Shown: piece by piece, positions 1-11,377 of the stretch | How positions within the stretch are numbered: position 1 is the stretch's first letter | Layout of the letters: each line of letters begins with the position of its first letter | Assembly (NCBI RefSeq): GCF_002797415.1 | Contig: NZ_KZ454944.1 | Location: 1,077,745 to 1,141,744 of the forward strand | DNA length: 64,000 nt | Source: Bacillus alkalisoli | Lineage (GTDB): Bacteria; Bacillota; Bacilli; Bacillales; Bacillaceae_I | Direction: 5' to 3' | The notes under the pieces: model-generated | Seen by the model: only the letters and a program-made list of their open reading frames with translations | What the model was told of the DNA's origin: nothing | Database searches by the model: none | Made by a program: the position numbers and the translations under genes

Positions 1-587
1 AAATTAGAGCTATCATTACAGAGGATGGCTTAACAGCAGGAGACAAAATACCATCTGAACGTGAACTGTCTGACCGACTTAAAGTCGGTCGGTCATCTGT
101 TCGGGAGGCACTACGGGCATTAGAATTACTTGGATTAATAGAAACGCGACGTGGTGAAGGAACCTTTATGAAAGACTTCACAGAACACCATCTTGTAGAT
201 TTACTTGGTACATTCATTTTGCAGTCCGAAAAAACGAAAGATGATTTAATAGAAACAAAGATAGAGATGGAAAAGCTTTGTTTAAGTCTTATTCACACAC
301 GTCAAAATCGGAATATTCTTTTAAGTGATTTAATAGAATTTGTTAAAATAGAAAAAGAGTTAACACATGCAATTTTCTTTAAGAAAATCGCCTACGCAGC
401 CGGCAATCATCTTATTTTTCGAATTTGGGTAATTGTTAGTAGCTATTGGGATACGTTTAATCACTCAAATTTAATAGACAGTAAAACTTGTTTAGAATTG
501 TTGAGAGCATTAGAACAAGATAGTCTATCAAATGCCTTTAAAATATATGAAAAACATTTTCTGCAAAAAATGTCGATAGAAGAATGA
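1..587 (+). CDS. GntR-family transcriptional regulator, 5' end cut by the window
   Basis: The reading frame is open from base 3 and ends at 585-587. The visible N-terminal part is a GntR winged helix-turn-helix: 'KIPSERELSDRLKVGRSSVREALRALE', read in pieces as PSEREL, VGRSSVREAL and GLIETRRGEGTF. The remaining roughly 140 residues are helical and resemble a FadR-type effector domain, with no recognisable ligand motif. The ATG at 168 lies inside the DNA-binding domain, so it is not the start. A GntR gene just upstream of accD suggests control of malic enzyme or fatty acid precursor genes, but the target is inference. Confidence 0.8.
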   Translation, partial: IRAIITEDGLTAGDKIPSERELSDRLKVGRSSVREALRALELLGLIETRRGEGTFMKDFTEHHLVDLLGTFILQSEKTKDDLIETKIEMEKLCLSLIHTRQNRNILLSDLIEFVKIEKELTHAIFFKKIAYAAGNHLIFRIWVIVSSYWDTFNHSNLIDSKTCLELLRALEQDSLSNAFKIYEKHFLQKMSIEE

Positions 588-759
588 CATCTTTCTACAA
601 CAAATAAAATATAATTTCGTTACATTAATAGTACAAGCAAATGTAAGTATAGGATCTGAAAAAATAATTCTATTATTAGAACTTCCTTACTTACTTAATT
701 TTTGACCTGTTATTAGTACCAAATACCAAAACTAGATAACAATATTAGGAGGTTCAATT

Positions 760-1623
760 GTGTTAAAGGATTTATTTACGAAAAAGAAAAAGTATGCATC
801 AATACCTTCAGAACAAGCGAAACAAGATGTACCAGAAGGAATTATGACCAAATGTCCAAAATGTAAAAAAATAATGTACACAAAAGAACTAAATAAAAAC
901 TTAAAAGTTTGCCTTCACTGTGGACATCATCACCCAATGAATGCGAAAGAACGTATTGAAAGTCTTTTGGATGAAGGTACATTTTTGCAATATGATACAA
1001 ACATGATTTCAGAAAACCCTTTAGATTTTCCAAGCTACCTAGAAAAGCTAGAAGGTGACCGCAAAAAAACGGGTATAAATGAAGCGGTTGTTACTGGTGA
1101 AGGTACCATTAATTCATTCCCTGTTGTAGTAGCGGTGATGGATTCGACTTTCCGCATGGGAAGTATGGGTTCTGTTGTTGGAGAAAAGATTACTAGAGCC
1201 ATTGAAAATGCCAAGGCAAAAGGACATCCATTTATCATTTTTACAGCTTCCGGTGGAGCACGTATGCAAGAAGGTGTATTAAGTTTAATGCAAATGGCAA
1301 AAACAAGCAGTGCATTAAAATTATTTAGTGAGAGTGGTGGATTAATTATTTCCATTATGACTCATCCAACTACTGGTGGAGTATCAGCTAGTTTTGCATC
1401 CCTAGGTGATTATAATTTTGCTGAACCAAAAGCATTAATTGGTTTTGCAGGAAGAAGAATTATCGAGCAAACAATCCGTGAAGAATTACCTGAAGATTTC
1501 CAAACGGCAGAGTTTTTATTAAAGTGCGGTCAATTAGATGCTGTTATTCACCGAGCAGATATGAAAGAAACCTTAACAAATGTGTTGGATATTCATCATG
1601 TAGGAGGTGACCAAAAGTGGTAG
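760..1623 (+). CDS. accD: Acetyl-CoA carboxylase carboxyltransferase subunit beta
   Basis: Beta subunit of the carboxyltransferase that moves CO2 from carboxybiotin to acetyl-CoA, giving malonyl-CoA for fatty acid synthesis in the cytoplasm. GTG start at 760 with AGGAGG at 747-752. A zinc ribbon is visible with Cys32, Cys35, Cys51 and Cys54; the crotonase-fold body follows, including [12 protein letters not shown] and [14 protein letters not shown]. 287 aa, normal for the family. The end overlaps the accA start by 7 bases, so the two subunits are translationally coupled. Confidence 0.97.
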   Translation: MLKDLFTKKKKYASIPSEQAKQDVPEGIMTKCPKCKKIMYTKELNKNLKVCLHCGHHHPMNAKERIESLLDEGTFLQYDTNMISENPLDFPSYLEKLEGDRKKTGINEAVVTGEGTINSFPVVVAVMDSTFRMGSMGSVVGEKITRAIENAKAKGHPFIIFTASGGARMQEGVLSLMQMAKTSSALKLFSESGGLIISIMTHPTTGGVSASFASLGDYNFAEPKALIGFAGRRIIEQTIREELPEDFQTAEFLLKCGQLDAVIHRADMKETLTNVLDIHHVGGDQKW

Positions 1624-2594
1624 GAGAATTAGAATTTGAAAAACCAGTAGTGCAACTTCGTTCGAAGATTAGCGAATTACGTGAATTTACAAAATCTACA
1701 GATATGGATTTAACAGATGAAATTGAAAAGTTAGAAGCACGATTAGAAAAATTAGAGAACGATATTTACGGAAATTTAAAGCCGTGGGACAGAGTACAAA
1801 TTGCACGACATCCTGAAAGACCAACAACATTAGACTACATTCAAAGAATCTTTACAAACTTCTTAGAATGTCATGGGGATCGTTTTTATGGAGATGATGC
1901 TGCAATCGTTGGTGGAATTGCAAAGTATAATGATATCCCTGTTACAATCATCGGTCATCAACGTGGGAAAGATACGAAAGAAAATATTAGAAGAAACTTT
2001 GGTATGCCTCATCCTGAAGGTTACCGCAAAGCCCTTCGCCTTATGTACCAAGCAGAAAAATTTGGTCGTCCTATTATTTGTTTTATTGATACAAAAGGAG
2101 CTTACCCTGGTAAAGCTGCGGAAGAAAGAGGTCAAAGTGAAGCTATTGCTAGAAACTTATTTGAAATGGCTGGCTTAAAAGTTCCTGTAATTTGTATTGT
2201 TATTGGTGAAGGTGGTAGTGGTGGTGCTTTAGCTCTTGGTGTTGGGAACCATGTTCACATGCTAGAGAACTCAACATATTCGGTTATTTCACCAGAAGGG
2301 GCTGCTGCACTATTATGGAAAGATGCAACACTTGCCAAAAAAGCAGCTGAATCGATGAGAATTACTGCTCCGGATTTAAAAGAATTAGGAGTTATTGATG
2401 AAATAATTACAGAATCTAAAGGTGGAGCACACCGTGATGTTGAATTCCAAGCGGAGAAGATTAGAGAAGTAATCGGTGCATCATTAGAAGATTTAATGCC
2501 ATTATCGGATGATGAAGTAATTGAACAGCGTTATGCTAAATACAAACGTATCGGCACTTATACTTTTTTAAATGAAGAAATAGAAGTGAAATAA
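1617..2594 (+). CDS. accA: Acetyl-CoA carboxylase carboxyltransferase subunit alpha
   Basis: Alpha subunit partner of AccD in the carboxyltransferase tetramer. GTG start at 1617 overlaps the accD stop; AGGAGGTGA lies at 1602-1610. A coiled N-terminal segment (about residues 20-50) precedes the crotonase-like domain with [30 protein letters not shown] and [15 protein letters not shown]. 325 aa, full length. A strong terminator follows at 2608-2640, so accDA forms a closed two-gene unit. Confidence 0.97.
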   Translation: MVGELEFEKPVVQLRSKISELREFTKSTDMDLTDEIEKLEARLEKLENDIYGNLKPWDRVQIARHPERPTTLDYIQRIFTNFLECHGDRFYGDDAAIVGGIAKYNDIPVTIIGHQRGKDTKENIRRNFGMPHPEGYRKALRLMYQAEKFGRPIICFIDTKGAYPGKAAEERGQSEAIARNLFEMAGLKVPVICIVIGEGGSGGALALGVGNHVHMLENSTYSVISPEGAAALLWKDATLAKKAAESMRITAPDLKELGVIDEIITESKGGAHRDVEFQAEKIREVIGASLEDLMPLSDDEVIEQRYAKYKRIGTYTFLNEEIEVK

Positions 2595-2607
2595 TTTTAT
2601 TCTATTT

Positions 2608-2640
2608 AGAGCCGACATAAAGTACGGCTCTAATTTTTTG
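2608..2640 (+). terminator. Rho-independent terminator after accDA
   Basis: Stem AGAGCCG / CGGCTCT with a 10-base loop, followed by TAATTTTTTG. Confidence 0.85.
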
Positions 2641-3026
2641 TATGCATTACCCTTTTGAGGTTAAATTTGCCAGTGGATTAGAAATGTATGCGTTTACCTT
2701 TTTTTTTACCATGAAAGTTTCACATATTCTAATGTTTCTCTATTGTTTTCGCTATATCTTCATGTTATTTTTTTAATAGACTTAGAAAAGAAAATGCTTA
2801 TAGTATTATTTTTACATACACACAATACGCATAAAAAAACCAAAAAGTGTGCTTATCTTTTTACAAAAGCTACATACTAATGATGTAGTAAACGGATGCT
2901 TATGTCACATTTTTCCTGTATGTATAACTTACTACTCAAGTAGGGAAGTAGTATTGATATAAAGCTTATTTTTGGCTTGCACTATATTCTTTTCTTTTTG
3001 AAACAATAAAGTTAGAGGTGAAATGA
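2641..3026. other. Intergenic region upstream of pfkA with two small inverted repeats
   Basis: No credible ORF in 386 bases. Two short inverted repeats are visible: CTACAT/ATGTAG at 2870-2888 and TACTACT/AGTAGTA at 2930-2953. No convincing sigma-A promoter was placed; the pfkA ribosome binding site AGAGGTG is near 3014. The repeats could be operators or mRNA hairpins; no factor is assigned. Confidence 0.4.
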
Positions 3027-3986
<960 letters not shown>

Positions 3987-4044
3987 TGGAGTGCTATATG
4001 CATAATGGAATCGTTTTCATAACATTCATAGGAGGACAAAATTA

Positions 4045-5799
4045 ATGAGAAAAACGAAAATAGTTTGTACGATTGGACCAGCAAGTGAAACAGTAGAAAA
4101 GTTATCACAGTTAATGGAGGCAGGCATGAACGTATCACGCCTTAACTTCTCACACGGTGATTATGAAGAGCACGGTGCAAGAATTAAAAACATTCGTGAA
4201 GCGGCAGAAAAATTAGGTAAAAACGTTGCAATTCTTCTAGATACAAAGGGACCAGAAATACGTACACATACAATGGAAAACGGTGCTATTGAGCTTGTAG
4301 AAGGAAATGAAATTATCGTATCTATGGAAGAAGTAGTAGGTACAACTGAAAAGTTCTCCATTTCATATGCTGAACTAATGAACGATGTAACTCCAGGTTC
4401 TCGTATCCTTTTAGATGACGGATTAATTGGATTAGAAGTATTAGAAATTGGAAACAACGAAATTCGTACGAAAATCCTTAACAGTGGTACATTAAAGAAT
4501 AAAAAAGGTGTGAACGTACCTGGTGTTAAAGTGAACCTACCTGGTATTACGGAAAAGGATGCAAACGATATTCGATTCGGTATTGAGCAAGGTGTTGACT
4601 TTATTGCTGCATCGTTCGTTCGCCGTGCATCAGATGTTTTAGAAATTCGTGAGTTACTAGAGCAAAACAATGCACCAGAAATTCAAATCATTCCTAAAAT
4701 AGAAAACCAAGAAGGTGTCGACAACATTGACGAAATTCTTGAAGTTTCTGATGGCTTAATGGTTGCACGTGGAGATCTTGGTGTGGAAATTCCAGCAGAA
4801 GAAGTACCTCTAGTTCAAAAAATGCTAATTAAAAAATGTAATCAATTAGGTAAGCCTGTAATTACAGCTACTCAAATGTTAGATTCGATGCAACGCAACC
4901 CACGCCCAACTCGTGCAGAAGCAAGTGATGTTGCGAACGCTATTTTTGATGGTACAGATGCTATTATGTTATCTGGTGAAACTGCTGCAGGTTCATACCC
5001 AGTTGAATCAGTTCAAACGATGCATAACATTGCATCTCGTGCAGAATCAGCATTACAATATAGTGAACTGTTAAGTGCTAGAATTAAAGAAGCTCCACAC
5101 TCAGTAACAGATTCAATTGGTCAATCTGTAGCTTACACAGCTATTAATTTAAATGTATCTGCTATCGTTACTCCAACTGAAAGTGGACATACAGCTCGAA
5201 TGATTTCTAAATACCGCCCGAAAGCACCAATCGTTGCAGTAACTGCTAATGCTTCTGTTTCTCGCAAATTGGCGTTAGTATGGGGTGTACACCCTCGCAT
5301 CGGTCGCATAGCAACGACAACTGATGAAATGTTAGAAGTTGCAATTGAAGAATCATTAAATACTGACCTAGTTTCACACGGTGACTTAATTGTTATCACT
5401 GCTGGTGTACCAGTTGGTGAAAAAGGTACAACAAACTTAATGAAAATTCATGTTGTAGGTGACGTATTAGCTAATGGACAAGGTATTGGCAGAAAGTCTG
5501 CTTACGGTAAAGTAGTTGTAGCAAGAACTGCAGAAGAAGCAGCGACTAAAATGGAACAAGGTGCAATACTTGTAACGATTGGTTCAGACAAAGACATGAT
5601 GCCTTCATTAGAAAAAGCATCTGCTCTTATTACAGAAGAAGGTGGTCTAACTAGCCACGCAGCGGTTGTTGGATTAAGCTTAGGAATTCCAGTAATCGTT
5701 GGGGTGGAAGATGCAACTTCTGTTTTAAAAGATGGACAAGAAATTACAGTAGATTCAAACCGCGGGACAATCTTTACTGGTCACGCAAGCGTACTATAA
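4045..5799 (+). CDS. pyk: Pyruvate kinase with C-terminal PEP-utilising-type domain
   Basis: Transfers phosphate from phosphoenolpyruvate to ADP. 584 aa: TIM barrel plus B domain and allosteric domain (about 1-470), with [12 protein letters not shown] and the ATQMLDSM region. This is followed by the extra C-terminal domain typical of Bacillus pyruvate kinases, carrying the TSHAAVVG segment of PEP-utilising mobile domains. AGGAGG at 4031-4036 precedes the ATG. The gene ends in a long terminator at 5814-5860. Confidence 0.97.
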   Translation: MRKTKIVCTIGPASETVEKLSQLMEAGMNVSRLNFSHGDYEEHGARIKNIREAAEKLGKNVAILLDTKGPEIRTHTMENGAIELVEGNEIIVSMEEVVGTTEKFSISYAELMNDVTPGSRILLDDGLIGLEVLEIGNNEIRTKILNSGTLKNKKGVNVPGVKVNLPGITEKDANDIRFGIEQGVDFIAASFVRRASDVLEIRELLEQNNAPEIQIIPKIENQEGVDNIDEILEVSDGLMVARGDLGVEIPAEEVPLVQKMLIKKCNQLGKPVITATQMLDSMQRNPRPTRAEASDVANAIFDGTDAIMLSGETAAGSYPVESVQTMHNIASRAESALQYSELLSARIKEAPHSVTDSIGQSVAYTAINLNVSAIVTPTESGHTARMISKYRPKAPIVAVTANASVSRKLALVWGVHPRIGRIATTTDEMLEVAIEESLNTDLVSHGDLIVITAGVPVGEKGTTNLMKIHVVGDVLANGQGIGRKSAYGKVVVARTAEEAATKMEQGAILVTIGSDKDMMPSLEKASALITEEGGLTSHAAVVGLSLGIPVIVGVEDATSVLKDGQEITVDSNRGTIFTGHASVL

Positions 5800-5813
5800 T
5801 TATTATTATCACG

Positions 5814-5860
5814 AAAACCGATTTTCCAACTCTTATAGGTTGGTAAATCGGTTTTTTATT
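5814..5860 (+). terminator. Rho-independent terminator after pyk
   Basis: Long stem AAAACCGATTT-CCAAC / GGTTGG-AAATCGGTTTT followed by a T-run. Confidence 0.9.
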
Positions 5861-5976
5861 GTAATAGGATTTTTCTGCCAATGGGATATATACCTATTCA
5901 GGGTGATTTAAAGAAGCGTACTTTAGTTATATCTGCTATAATAAGCGTATAAAGGTATAGAATGGAGAGACTCTTC

Positions 5977-6372
5977 ATGTTCAAATTGCTTTTAGCTTTG
6001 ATCATAATTGTGCCTGCACTAGAAATATGGTTACTTATTTTCTCAGGCAAAACATTAGGTGTACTTGTAACAATTCTTTTAATTATTTTTACAGGGGTTT
6101 TAGGCGCTTGGTTGGCTAAGTACCAAGGAATAGAGGCGTTAAGAAAAGCACAACAACAAATGAGCTATGGACAAATGCCAGGAGACGTTATTATAGATGG
6201 ACTTTGTATTTTAGTTGGTGGAGTTGTTTTACTAACACCAGGTTTTTTAACGGACGCACTAGGCTTTATGCTATTAATTCCTACTACTAGAAACTTTATT
6301 AAACCTCTAATATACAACACATTAAGAAAATTGGTAGATAGAGGCCAATTTATTATTATAAATAAGCGGTAA
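5977..6372 (+). CDS. fxsA: FxsA family membrane protein
   Basis: Small integral membrane protein of the FxsA family (YtzA in B. subtilis). In Escherichia coli FxsA relieves exclusion of phage T7 by F; no Bacillus role is established. 131 aa from the ATG at 5977, chosen over the in-frame ATG at 5962 because GGAGAG at 5965-5970 is its ribosome binding site. Two hydrophobic segments at about 2-45 (with a GXLGAWLAKYQG motif) and a third near 72-95 (LTPGFLTDALG) are characteristic. Confidence 0.88.
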   Translation: MFKLLLALIIIVPALEIWLLIFSGKTLGVLVTILLIIFTGVLGAWLAKYQGIEALRKAQQQMSYGQMPGDVIIDGLCILVGGVVLLTPGFLTDALGFMLLIPTTRNFIKPLIYNTLRKLVDRGQFIIINKR

Positions 6373-6376
6373 ATGC

Positions 6377-6410
6377 AAAAAAGGCAGCTACTTTATTAGC
6401 TGCCTTTTTC
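6377..6410. terminator. Bidirectional terminator between fxsA and ytvI
   Basis: Stem AAAAGGCAGCT / AGCTGCCTTTTT sits between convergent genes, with A-run and T-run flanks that can serve both strands. Confidence 0.88.
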
Positions 6411-6425
6411 TTATTATCTACCCAT

Positions 6426-7550
6426 CTAGGCACTCTTGCCACCAATTACATAATTCCACACATCTTTAAAAACGTCCGCCTTATGAAGAGTATTAATAAT
6501 TACTAATACAACAGGTCCTACTATTAGTCCTAAAAAGCCAATTAATTTAAATCCTACAAACAGTGAAATTAATGTAGCCAAAGGATCTAACCCAATGTTA
6601 GACGAAAGAATCTTAGGTTCCATTAATTGCCTTTGAACCAATACAATAATATATAGAATGCCTAAGCCAATAGCTAACTTAACATTTCCACTTATAGCCA
6701 AATAAATAATCCAAGGTACAAACACTAATCCTGTACCTAAGTAAGGAAGTAAATCAACTATCCCAATAATAATGGCAATTGTAATAGCATATTCAACGCG
6801 TAATATTAGTAACCCTATTAAGACAATGATCGTAGTAATGCTAATAAGTGTAGCTTGAGCACGTAAGAATCCGAAAAAGGCAAGCTTTAAACTAAAAATA
6901 ACTTTTCGAATACTTTCCTGAGGTTTATCTGGAATATACTTTTTAAAACGTAATTGTAATCTATACCAATCTTTACTAATAAAAAATGTTGCCAATAAGG
7001 AAAATACAATTACGGTTGCTACATTTGGTATCCACGTAAATAATTTAGGTAATGTTTGCAGAAATTGTTGGATAAATTGACCAAGATTTGCACCAATTGT
7101 ACCACCTAAATTTTCTACATTAGAAAGGATAGATTGTTGTTGCCCTTGTTCTAAATTATGAAACATAGCAGTTATTTGATTAAAAAAGGGCAAGAACTGT
7201 GTCACAATGAATTGTTCAATATAAATGATAAAGTTTTCTAAGTGACTTGGAACTACTTTTGCTAAATACTCCGTACCAGAAACAATCTCTACTATTAATA
7301 AAGTTAATAACCCAGCTACAATAGAAAAAAATAAAACTAATGATATGAAAACTGATAAAGTACGAGGTAAACGACCCTTGGTCTCAAAAAAATTAACGAT
7401 AGGGTTTATGAAAAAAGCTAAAGCAAATCCAATCACAAATGGATAAGTTACTTTAAAAATAAAGTAAAAGGAAAATAGGCTTACTAAAATAATTAAAAGA
7501 ACAGCAACGGTTCGAAAACCGATATAAATATAATTCCAATTCACTAGCAA
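6426..7550 (-). CDS. ytvI: AI-2E family transporter-like membrane protein (YtvI)
   Basis: Polytopic membrane protein, 374 aa, with about eight hydrophobic segments and the family's long central amphipathic region (about residues 90-160). The C-terminal core (DLLPYLGTGLVFVPW, GLDPLATLISLFVGFKLIGF) matches the AI-2E/PerM superfamily; members include transporters and sodium antiporters, so the substrate here is unknown. TTG start at 7550 is preceded by a GGGGGG ribosome binding site. It is transcribed against its neighbours, as ytvI is in B. subtilis. Confidence 0.88.
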   Translation of the reverse strand: MLVNWNYIYIGFRTVAVLLIILVSLFSFYFIFKVTYPFVIGFALAFFINPIVNFFETKGRLPRTLSVFISLVLFFSIVAGLLTLLIVEIVSGTEYLAKVVPSHLENFIIYIEQFIVTQFLPFFNQITAMFHNLEQGQQQSILSNVENLGGTIGANLGQFIQQFLQTLPKLFTWIPNVATVIVFSLLATFFISKDWYRLQLRFKKYIPDKPQESIRKVIFSLKLAFFGFLRAQATLISITTIIVLIGLLILRVEYAITIAIIIGIVDLLPYLGTGLVFVPWIIYLAISGNVKLAIGLGILYIIVLVQRQLMEPKILSSNIGLDPLATLISLFVGFKLIGFLGLIVGPVVLVIINTLHKADVFKDVWNYVIGGKSA

Positions 7551-7706
7551 ATCCCCCCGTTAACAAATCCAACTATACTTTAAGTTCTCTAACTTGTTAT
7601 TTCTTTCCTGCATGAATGTAAAGACAAAAGTCGTATTTTTTTAATTTGCAAGACAAATATGGTACGATAAGGTGTAGTGTTATATAGTTTGGAAGGATGA
7701 AACTAC

Positions 7707-8168
7707 TTGTTAAGTCATGCAACGCTTTTTTTAATTGTATTACTCATTATCGGAATTATTGCCAAAAACTCTTCCTTGATTGTTGCAGTAGCAGTTTTAC
7801 TAGTGATTAAAGTAATTGGACTTGATAGTAAGTTATTCCCTACTATACAAGCAAAAGGGATTAATTGGGGTGTAACTATTATTACTATAGCTGTACTAGT
7901 CCCAATTGCTACAGGGGAAATTGGCTTTAAACAATTGCAAGAAGCAGTTAAGTCTTCTTATGCTTGGGTCGCTTTAGGAGCCGGTATTGCCGTTGCATTA
8001 ATAGCCAAGAGTGGTCTTACTTTATTAGCTAATGATCCACATATCACGGCAGCATTGGTTTTTGGGACAATACTTGCGGTTGCATTATTTCAAGGGGTGG
8101 CGGTTGGTCCATTAATAGGTGCTGGAATCGCTTATCTCGTAATGAGAGTAATTCAATATTTCACATAA
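7707..8168 (+). CDS. ytwI: DUF441 family membrane protein (YtwI)
   Basis: 153-aa membrane protein with about five hydrophobic segments and little else, matching the DUF441 family. TTG start at 7707 with GGAAGGATG as ribosome binding site. It sits upstream of citZ as in B. subtilis; no biochemical role is known. Confidence 0.85.
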   Translation: MLSHATLFLIVLLIIGIIAKNSSLIVAVAVLLVIKVIGLDSKLFPTIQAKGINWGVTIITIAVLVPIATGEIGFKQLQEAVKSSYAWVALGAGIAVALIAKSGLTLLANDPHITAALVFGTILAVALFQGVAVGPLIGAGIAYLVMRVIQYFT

Positions 8169-8213
8169 TATTTTTTCGTTATAATAATTTTCGCATGACT
8201 TTTGTACTTTTCG

Positions 8214-8241
8214 TTCACAAATTTCAGAAATTTGATATAAT
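8214..8241 (+). promoter_or_regulatory. Probable sigma-A promoter of citZ
   Basis: TTCACA (8214-8219), 16-base spacer, TATAAT (8236-8241). It implies an untranslated leader of about 210 bases before citZ, which holds the two candidate operator sites at 8351-8364 and 8376-8401. Confidence 0.6.
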
Positions 8242-8350
8242 AATACCAAGAGCATTTCCTTCCTACATATAAAAGTAAATTATATAGCTGAACAAGGCAC
8301 CATTAAGTCAAAGTTTACTTTGCTATGTGTGCTTTTCTTTTCACAGGAAA

Positions 8351-8364
8351 TGTAAGCATTTTCT
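8351..8364 (+). promoter_or_regulatory. Candidate CcpA cre site in citZ leader
   Basis: TGTAAGCATTTTCT matches the cre consensus TGWAARCGYTWNCW with one mismatch. citZ is a known CcpA target in B. subtilis, which supports the reading. A site downstream of the promoter would act as a roadblock. Confidence 0.5.
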
Positions 8365-8375
8365 TTTTTCGAAAT

Positions 8376-8401
8376 GTTTGCTAACATTATGGTGAGCAAA
8401 C
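8376..8401 (+). promoter_or_regulatory. Inverted repeat upstream of citZ
   Basis: GTTTGCT and AGCAAAC are separated by 12 bases (AACATTATGGTG). It could be an operator (for instance for a LysR-type regulator such as CcpC) or an mRNA hairpin. The factor is not identified. Confidence 0.4.
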
Positions 8402-8458
8402 GTTCAGTTATCAGTAGATTAGGATTTGAAAGACATTTTTGCAAAGGAGAGGTTGAAA

Positions 8459-9574
8459 ATGACAGCAACAAAAGGTCTTGAAGGGGTAGTAGCTACAACT
8501 TCATCTATTAGTTCTATCATTGATGATACATTAACGTATGTTGGGTATAATATCGATGACTTAGCAGAACATGCTAGTTTTGAAGAGGTAATCTACTTAC
8601 TTTGGCATTTAAAACTTCCAAATAAAGAAGAATTGGCTACATTAAAGAAAGAATTAGCTGAAAATGCAGCTTTACCTGAAGAAGTAATCAACCATTTTAA
8701 AACATATCCAATCGACAAAGTACATCCAATGGCAGCATTACGCACAGCGGTATCATTATTAGGTTTATATGATGCTGAAGCTGATGTAATGGATGCTGAT
8801 GCAAATTATAGAAAAGCAGTTCGCCTACAAGCGAAAATGCCTGCTATCGTTACGGCATTCTCTAGAATTCGAAAAGGATTAGAGCCTGTTGCACCAAGAA
8901 CAGATCTTAGCTTTGCTGCTAATTTCTTATACATGCTAACTGGCCAAGAGCCATCCGAAATTGCAGAAGAAGCATTTAACAAAGCATTAGTTCTTCACGC
9001 AGACCATGAGTTAAACGCATCTACTTTTACTGCACGTGTATGTGTAGCTACTTTATCAGATGTATATTCTGGTGTTACAGCAGCAATCGGTGCATTAAAA
9101 GGTCCATTACACGGTGGAGCAAACGAAGCTGTTATGAAGATGTTAACGGATATTGGTTCTGTTGATAAAGTAGATAGCTATGTTCGTGAGAAATTAGCAA
9201 ACAAAGAAAAAATTATGGGCTTCGGTCACCGCGTATATCGTCACGGAGATCCACGTGCAAAACATTTACGCGCTATGAGTGAGAAGTTAACTAAGTTAAC
9301 TGGCGAGCCACAATGGTACGAAATGTCTACAAAAATTGAGGAAATCGTTACTTCAGAGAAGCCGCTTCCTCCAAACGTAGATTTCTATTCAGCGTCCATG
9401 TACCACTCTTTAGGTATTGACCATGACTTATTCACTCCAATCTTTGCAGTGAGTCGAGTATCAGGTTGGTTAGCTCACATTCTTGAGCAATACAGCAACA
9501 ACCGCCTAATCCGTCCACGTGCTGATTACACAGGACCTGGTATGCAAGAATACGTACCAGTTGAAAAGCGTTAG
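8459..9574 (+). CDS. citZ: Citrate synthase
   Basis: Condenses oxaloacetate with acetyl-CoA to citrate, the entry of the TCA cycle. 371 aa from ATG 8459 with AGGAGAGG just upstream; the in-frame TTG at 8426 lies before this site and is not used. Catalytic signatures are visible: GPLHGGANEAV, GFGHRVYRHGDPRAK (active-site His), and the aspartate region PNVDFYSASMY. First of the citZ-icd-mdh cluster, but a repeat element separates it from icd. Confidence 0.97.
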   Translation: MTATKGLEGVVATTSSISSIIDDTLTYVGYNIDDLAEHASFEEVIYLLWHLKLPNKEELATLKKELAENAALPEEVINHFKTYPIDKVHPMAALRTAVSLLGLYDAEADVMDADANYRKAVRLQAKMPAIVTAFSRIRKGLEPVAPRTDLSFAANFLYMLTGQEPSEIAEEAFNKALVLHADHELNASTFTARVCVATLSDVYSGVTAAIGALKGPLHGGANEAVMKMLTDIGSVDKVDSYVREKLANKEKIMGFGHRVYRHGDPRAKHLRAMSEKLTKLTGEPQWYEMSTKIEEIVTSEKPLPPNVDFYSASMYHSLGIDHDLFTPIFAVSRVSGWLAHILEQYSNNRLIRPRADYTGPGMQEYVPVEKR

Positions 9575-9639
9575 TAAAGTAAGGGTTTGCTTCGAATGAC
9601 AATTTTAAAGTAAGGCGATTTAATATAATTGCTAACAAG

Positions 9640-9892
9640 CTGTGATTTCCGTACAAGGTGGAGACTCCTGCGGGAGAAGCGGGGAGCGGGAGACCCCACA
9701 GGCGCTTGCGCCGAGGAGGCTCCCGGCGCCACGAAAAGTTTGAGGTGGCTCGTTCAGCTCCGACAAGCATAAGACAGGGTCAGCTTGAGGGTGCTTTTCC
9801 CCTCGAGATGACCATGGCTTATGACTAGAGGAGCTAGCCTCCGAAGCTAGACACGCCCGCGGAAAGCGGAGCCTTGTACGGAAATCAACAGC
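9640..9892 (+). repeat. GC-rich hairpin repeat, copy 1 (long form)
   Basis: Ends are inverted: TGATTTCCGTACAAGG at 9643 and CCTTGTACGGAAATCA ending 9887. The core has CTGCGGG, GGGAG (9688-9692) pairing with CTCCC (9720-9724), the apical hairpin GGCG-CTTG-CGCC region and GCCCGCGGAAAGC. A roughly 110-base module with GCTCGTTCAGCTCC, AAGCATAAGACAGGG and CATGGCTTATG is inserted, as in copy 9. The open frames across it are not genes. Confidence 0.9.
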
Positions 9893-10001
9893 GGTGTTAT
9901 CATTCGAATAAATTGACGAAGCTCTCGAAAAAAGAGTAACATTTTTATGGGAGCTTCTGACTCTATCAAAATAAGAAGACAATTACCAGGAGGTTTTACA
10001 A

Positions 10002-11267
10002 GTGACAGGAGAAAAAATTACAGTAACGAATGGTGTATTAAACGTACCAAACAACCCAATCATCCCTTTCATTGAAGGTGACGGAACTGGTCCAGATATT
10101 TGGGCAGCAGCATCTCGCGTATTAGAAGCAGCTGTTGAAAAAGCATACAATGGCGAAAAGCAAATTGTTTGGAAAGAAGTATTAGCTGGTGAAAAAGCTT
10201 TCAACCAAACTGGCGAATGGTTACCTGCAGAAACTTTAGATGTAATTCGTGAGTACATAATTGGTATTAAAGGACCTTTAACTACTCCAGTTGGAGGCGG
10301 GATTCGTTCTTTAAACGTTGCACTACGTCAAGAATTAGATCTATTTACATGTCTACGTCCTGTACGTTATTTCCAAGGAGTACCTTCTCCAGTTAAACGT
10401 CCTGAAGACACAGATATGGTTATTTTCCGTGAAAACACAGAAGATATTTACGCGGGTATCGAGTATGCTAGTGGGTCAGAAGAAGTACAAAAACTTATTA
10501 GCTTCTTACAAAACGAAATGGGCGTTAACAAAATCCGTTTCCCAGAAACTTCTGGTATCGGTATTAAGCCTGTATCACAAGAAGGTACATCTCGTTTAGT
10601 ACGTGCTGCAATTAACTATGCACTTGAGCATGGACGTAAGTCTTTAACTTTAGTTCATAAAGGTAATATCATGAAGTTTACAGAAGGTGCGTTCAAAAAC
10701 TGGGGTTACGAACTTGCTGAGAAAGAATTCGGTGATAAAGTATTCACTTGGGCTCAATACGACCGCATTGCTGAAACTGAAGGAAAAGACGCTGCTAACA
10801 AAGCTCAAGAAACTGCAGAGGCAGAAGGTAAATTAATCGTAAAAGATTCTATCGCAGACATCTTCTTACAACAAATCTTAACTCGTCCACGTGAGTTCGA
10901 TGTAGTTGCTACAATGAACTTAAATGGAGACTACATTTCTGACGCTCTTGCTGCACAAGTTGGTGGTATCGGAATTGCTCCTGGAGCAAACATTAACTAC
11001 GAAACAGGTCATGCTATCTTTGAAGCTACTCATGGTACAGCTCCTAAGTATGCTGGTCTTGATAAAGTTAACCCATCTTCCGTAATCCTTTCTGGCGTGT
11101 TAATGCTTGAGCACTTAGGTTGGACAGAAGCTGCTAACTTAGTAGTAGAAGCAATGGAAAAAGCTATTTCTTCTAAAGTTGTAACTTATGACTTTGCTCG
11201 TTTAATGGACGGTGCTACAGAAGTTAAATGCTCTGAGTTCGGTGACGAATTAATTAAAAATATGTAA
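10002..11267 (+). CDS. icd: NADP-dependent isocitrate dehydrogenase
   Basis: Oxidative decarboxylation of isocitrate to 2-oxoglutarate with NADP. 421 aa, as in other Bacillus Icd proteins. GTG start at 10002 after AGGAGG. Visible: [11 protein letters not shown] near the N-terminus, the substrate segment [23 protein letters not shown] in part, and the metal/nicotinamide region ending [15 protein letters not shown] stem-loop, not a clear terminator, follows before mdh. Confidence 0.97.
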   Translation: MTGEKITVTNGVLNVPNNPIIPFIEGDGTGPDIWAAASRVLEAAVEKAYNGEKQIVWKEVLAGEKAFNQTGEWLPAETLDVIREYIIGIKGPLTTPVGGGIRSLNVALRQELDLFTCLRPVRYFQGVPSPVKRPEDTDMVIFRENTEDIYAGIEYASGSEEVQKLISFLQNEMGVNKIRFPETSGIGIKPVSQEGTSRLVRAAINYALEHGRKSLTLVHKGNIMKFTEGAFKNWGYELAEKEFGDKVFTWAQYDRIAETEGKDAANKAQETAEAEGKLIVKDSIADIFLQQILTRPREFDVVATMNLNGDYISDALAAQVGGIGIAPGANINYETGHAIFEATHGTAPKYAGLDKVNPSSVILSGVLMLEHLGWTEAANLVVEAMEKAISSKVVTYDFARLMDGATEVKCSEFGDELIKNM

Positions 11268-11279
11268 TTACAAATAAAC

Positions 11280-11309
11280 AATAGCTCCAGCATCTTGCTG
11301 GGGCTATTG
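11280..11309 (+). other. Stem-loop between icd and mdh
   Basis: AATAGC-CCAGC / GCTGG-GCTATT forms a strong hairpin but is followed by GAAAAATAAACATG rather than a T-run. It may stabilise or process the icd-mdh mRNA rather than terminate it. Confidence 0.5.
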
Positions 11310-11377
11310 AAAAATAAACATGTTTTTATTTTTTTAAGCATATCTTCTACTGAAATCAAGTTGGGGAGGAAATATTT

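Noticed and set aside
2641-3026. Riboswitch upstream of pfkA
   Set aside because: Only short inverted repeats were found, with no recognisable aptamer or terminator.
9632-9982. Overlapping reverse-strand ORFs across repeat copy 1
   Set aside because: They exist only because the GC-rich repeat lacks stops in some frames; the same peptide bits recur at other copies (15844-16098, 23658-23882, 25075-25335, 33901-34198) in different frames, with no ribosome binding sites.
11280-11309. Terminator between icd and mdh
   Set aside because: The hairpin lacks a T-run, so it is recorded only as a stem-loop.
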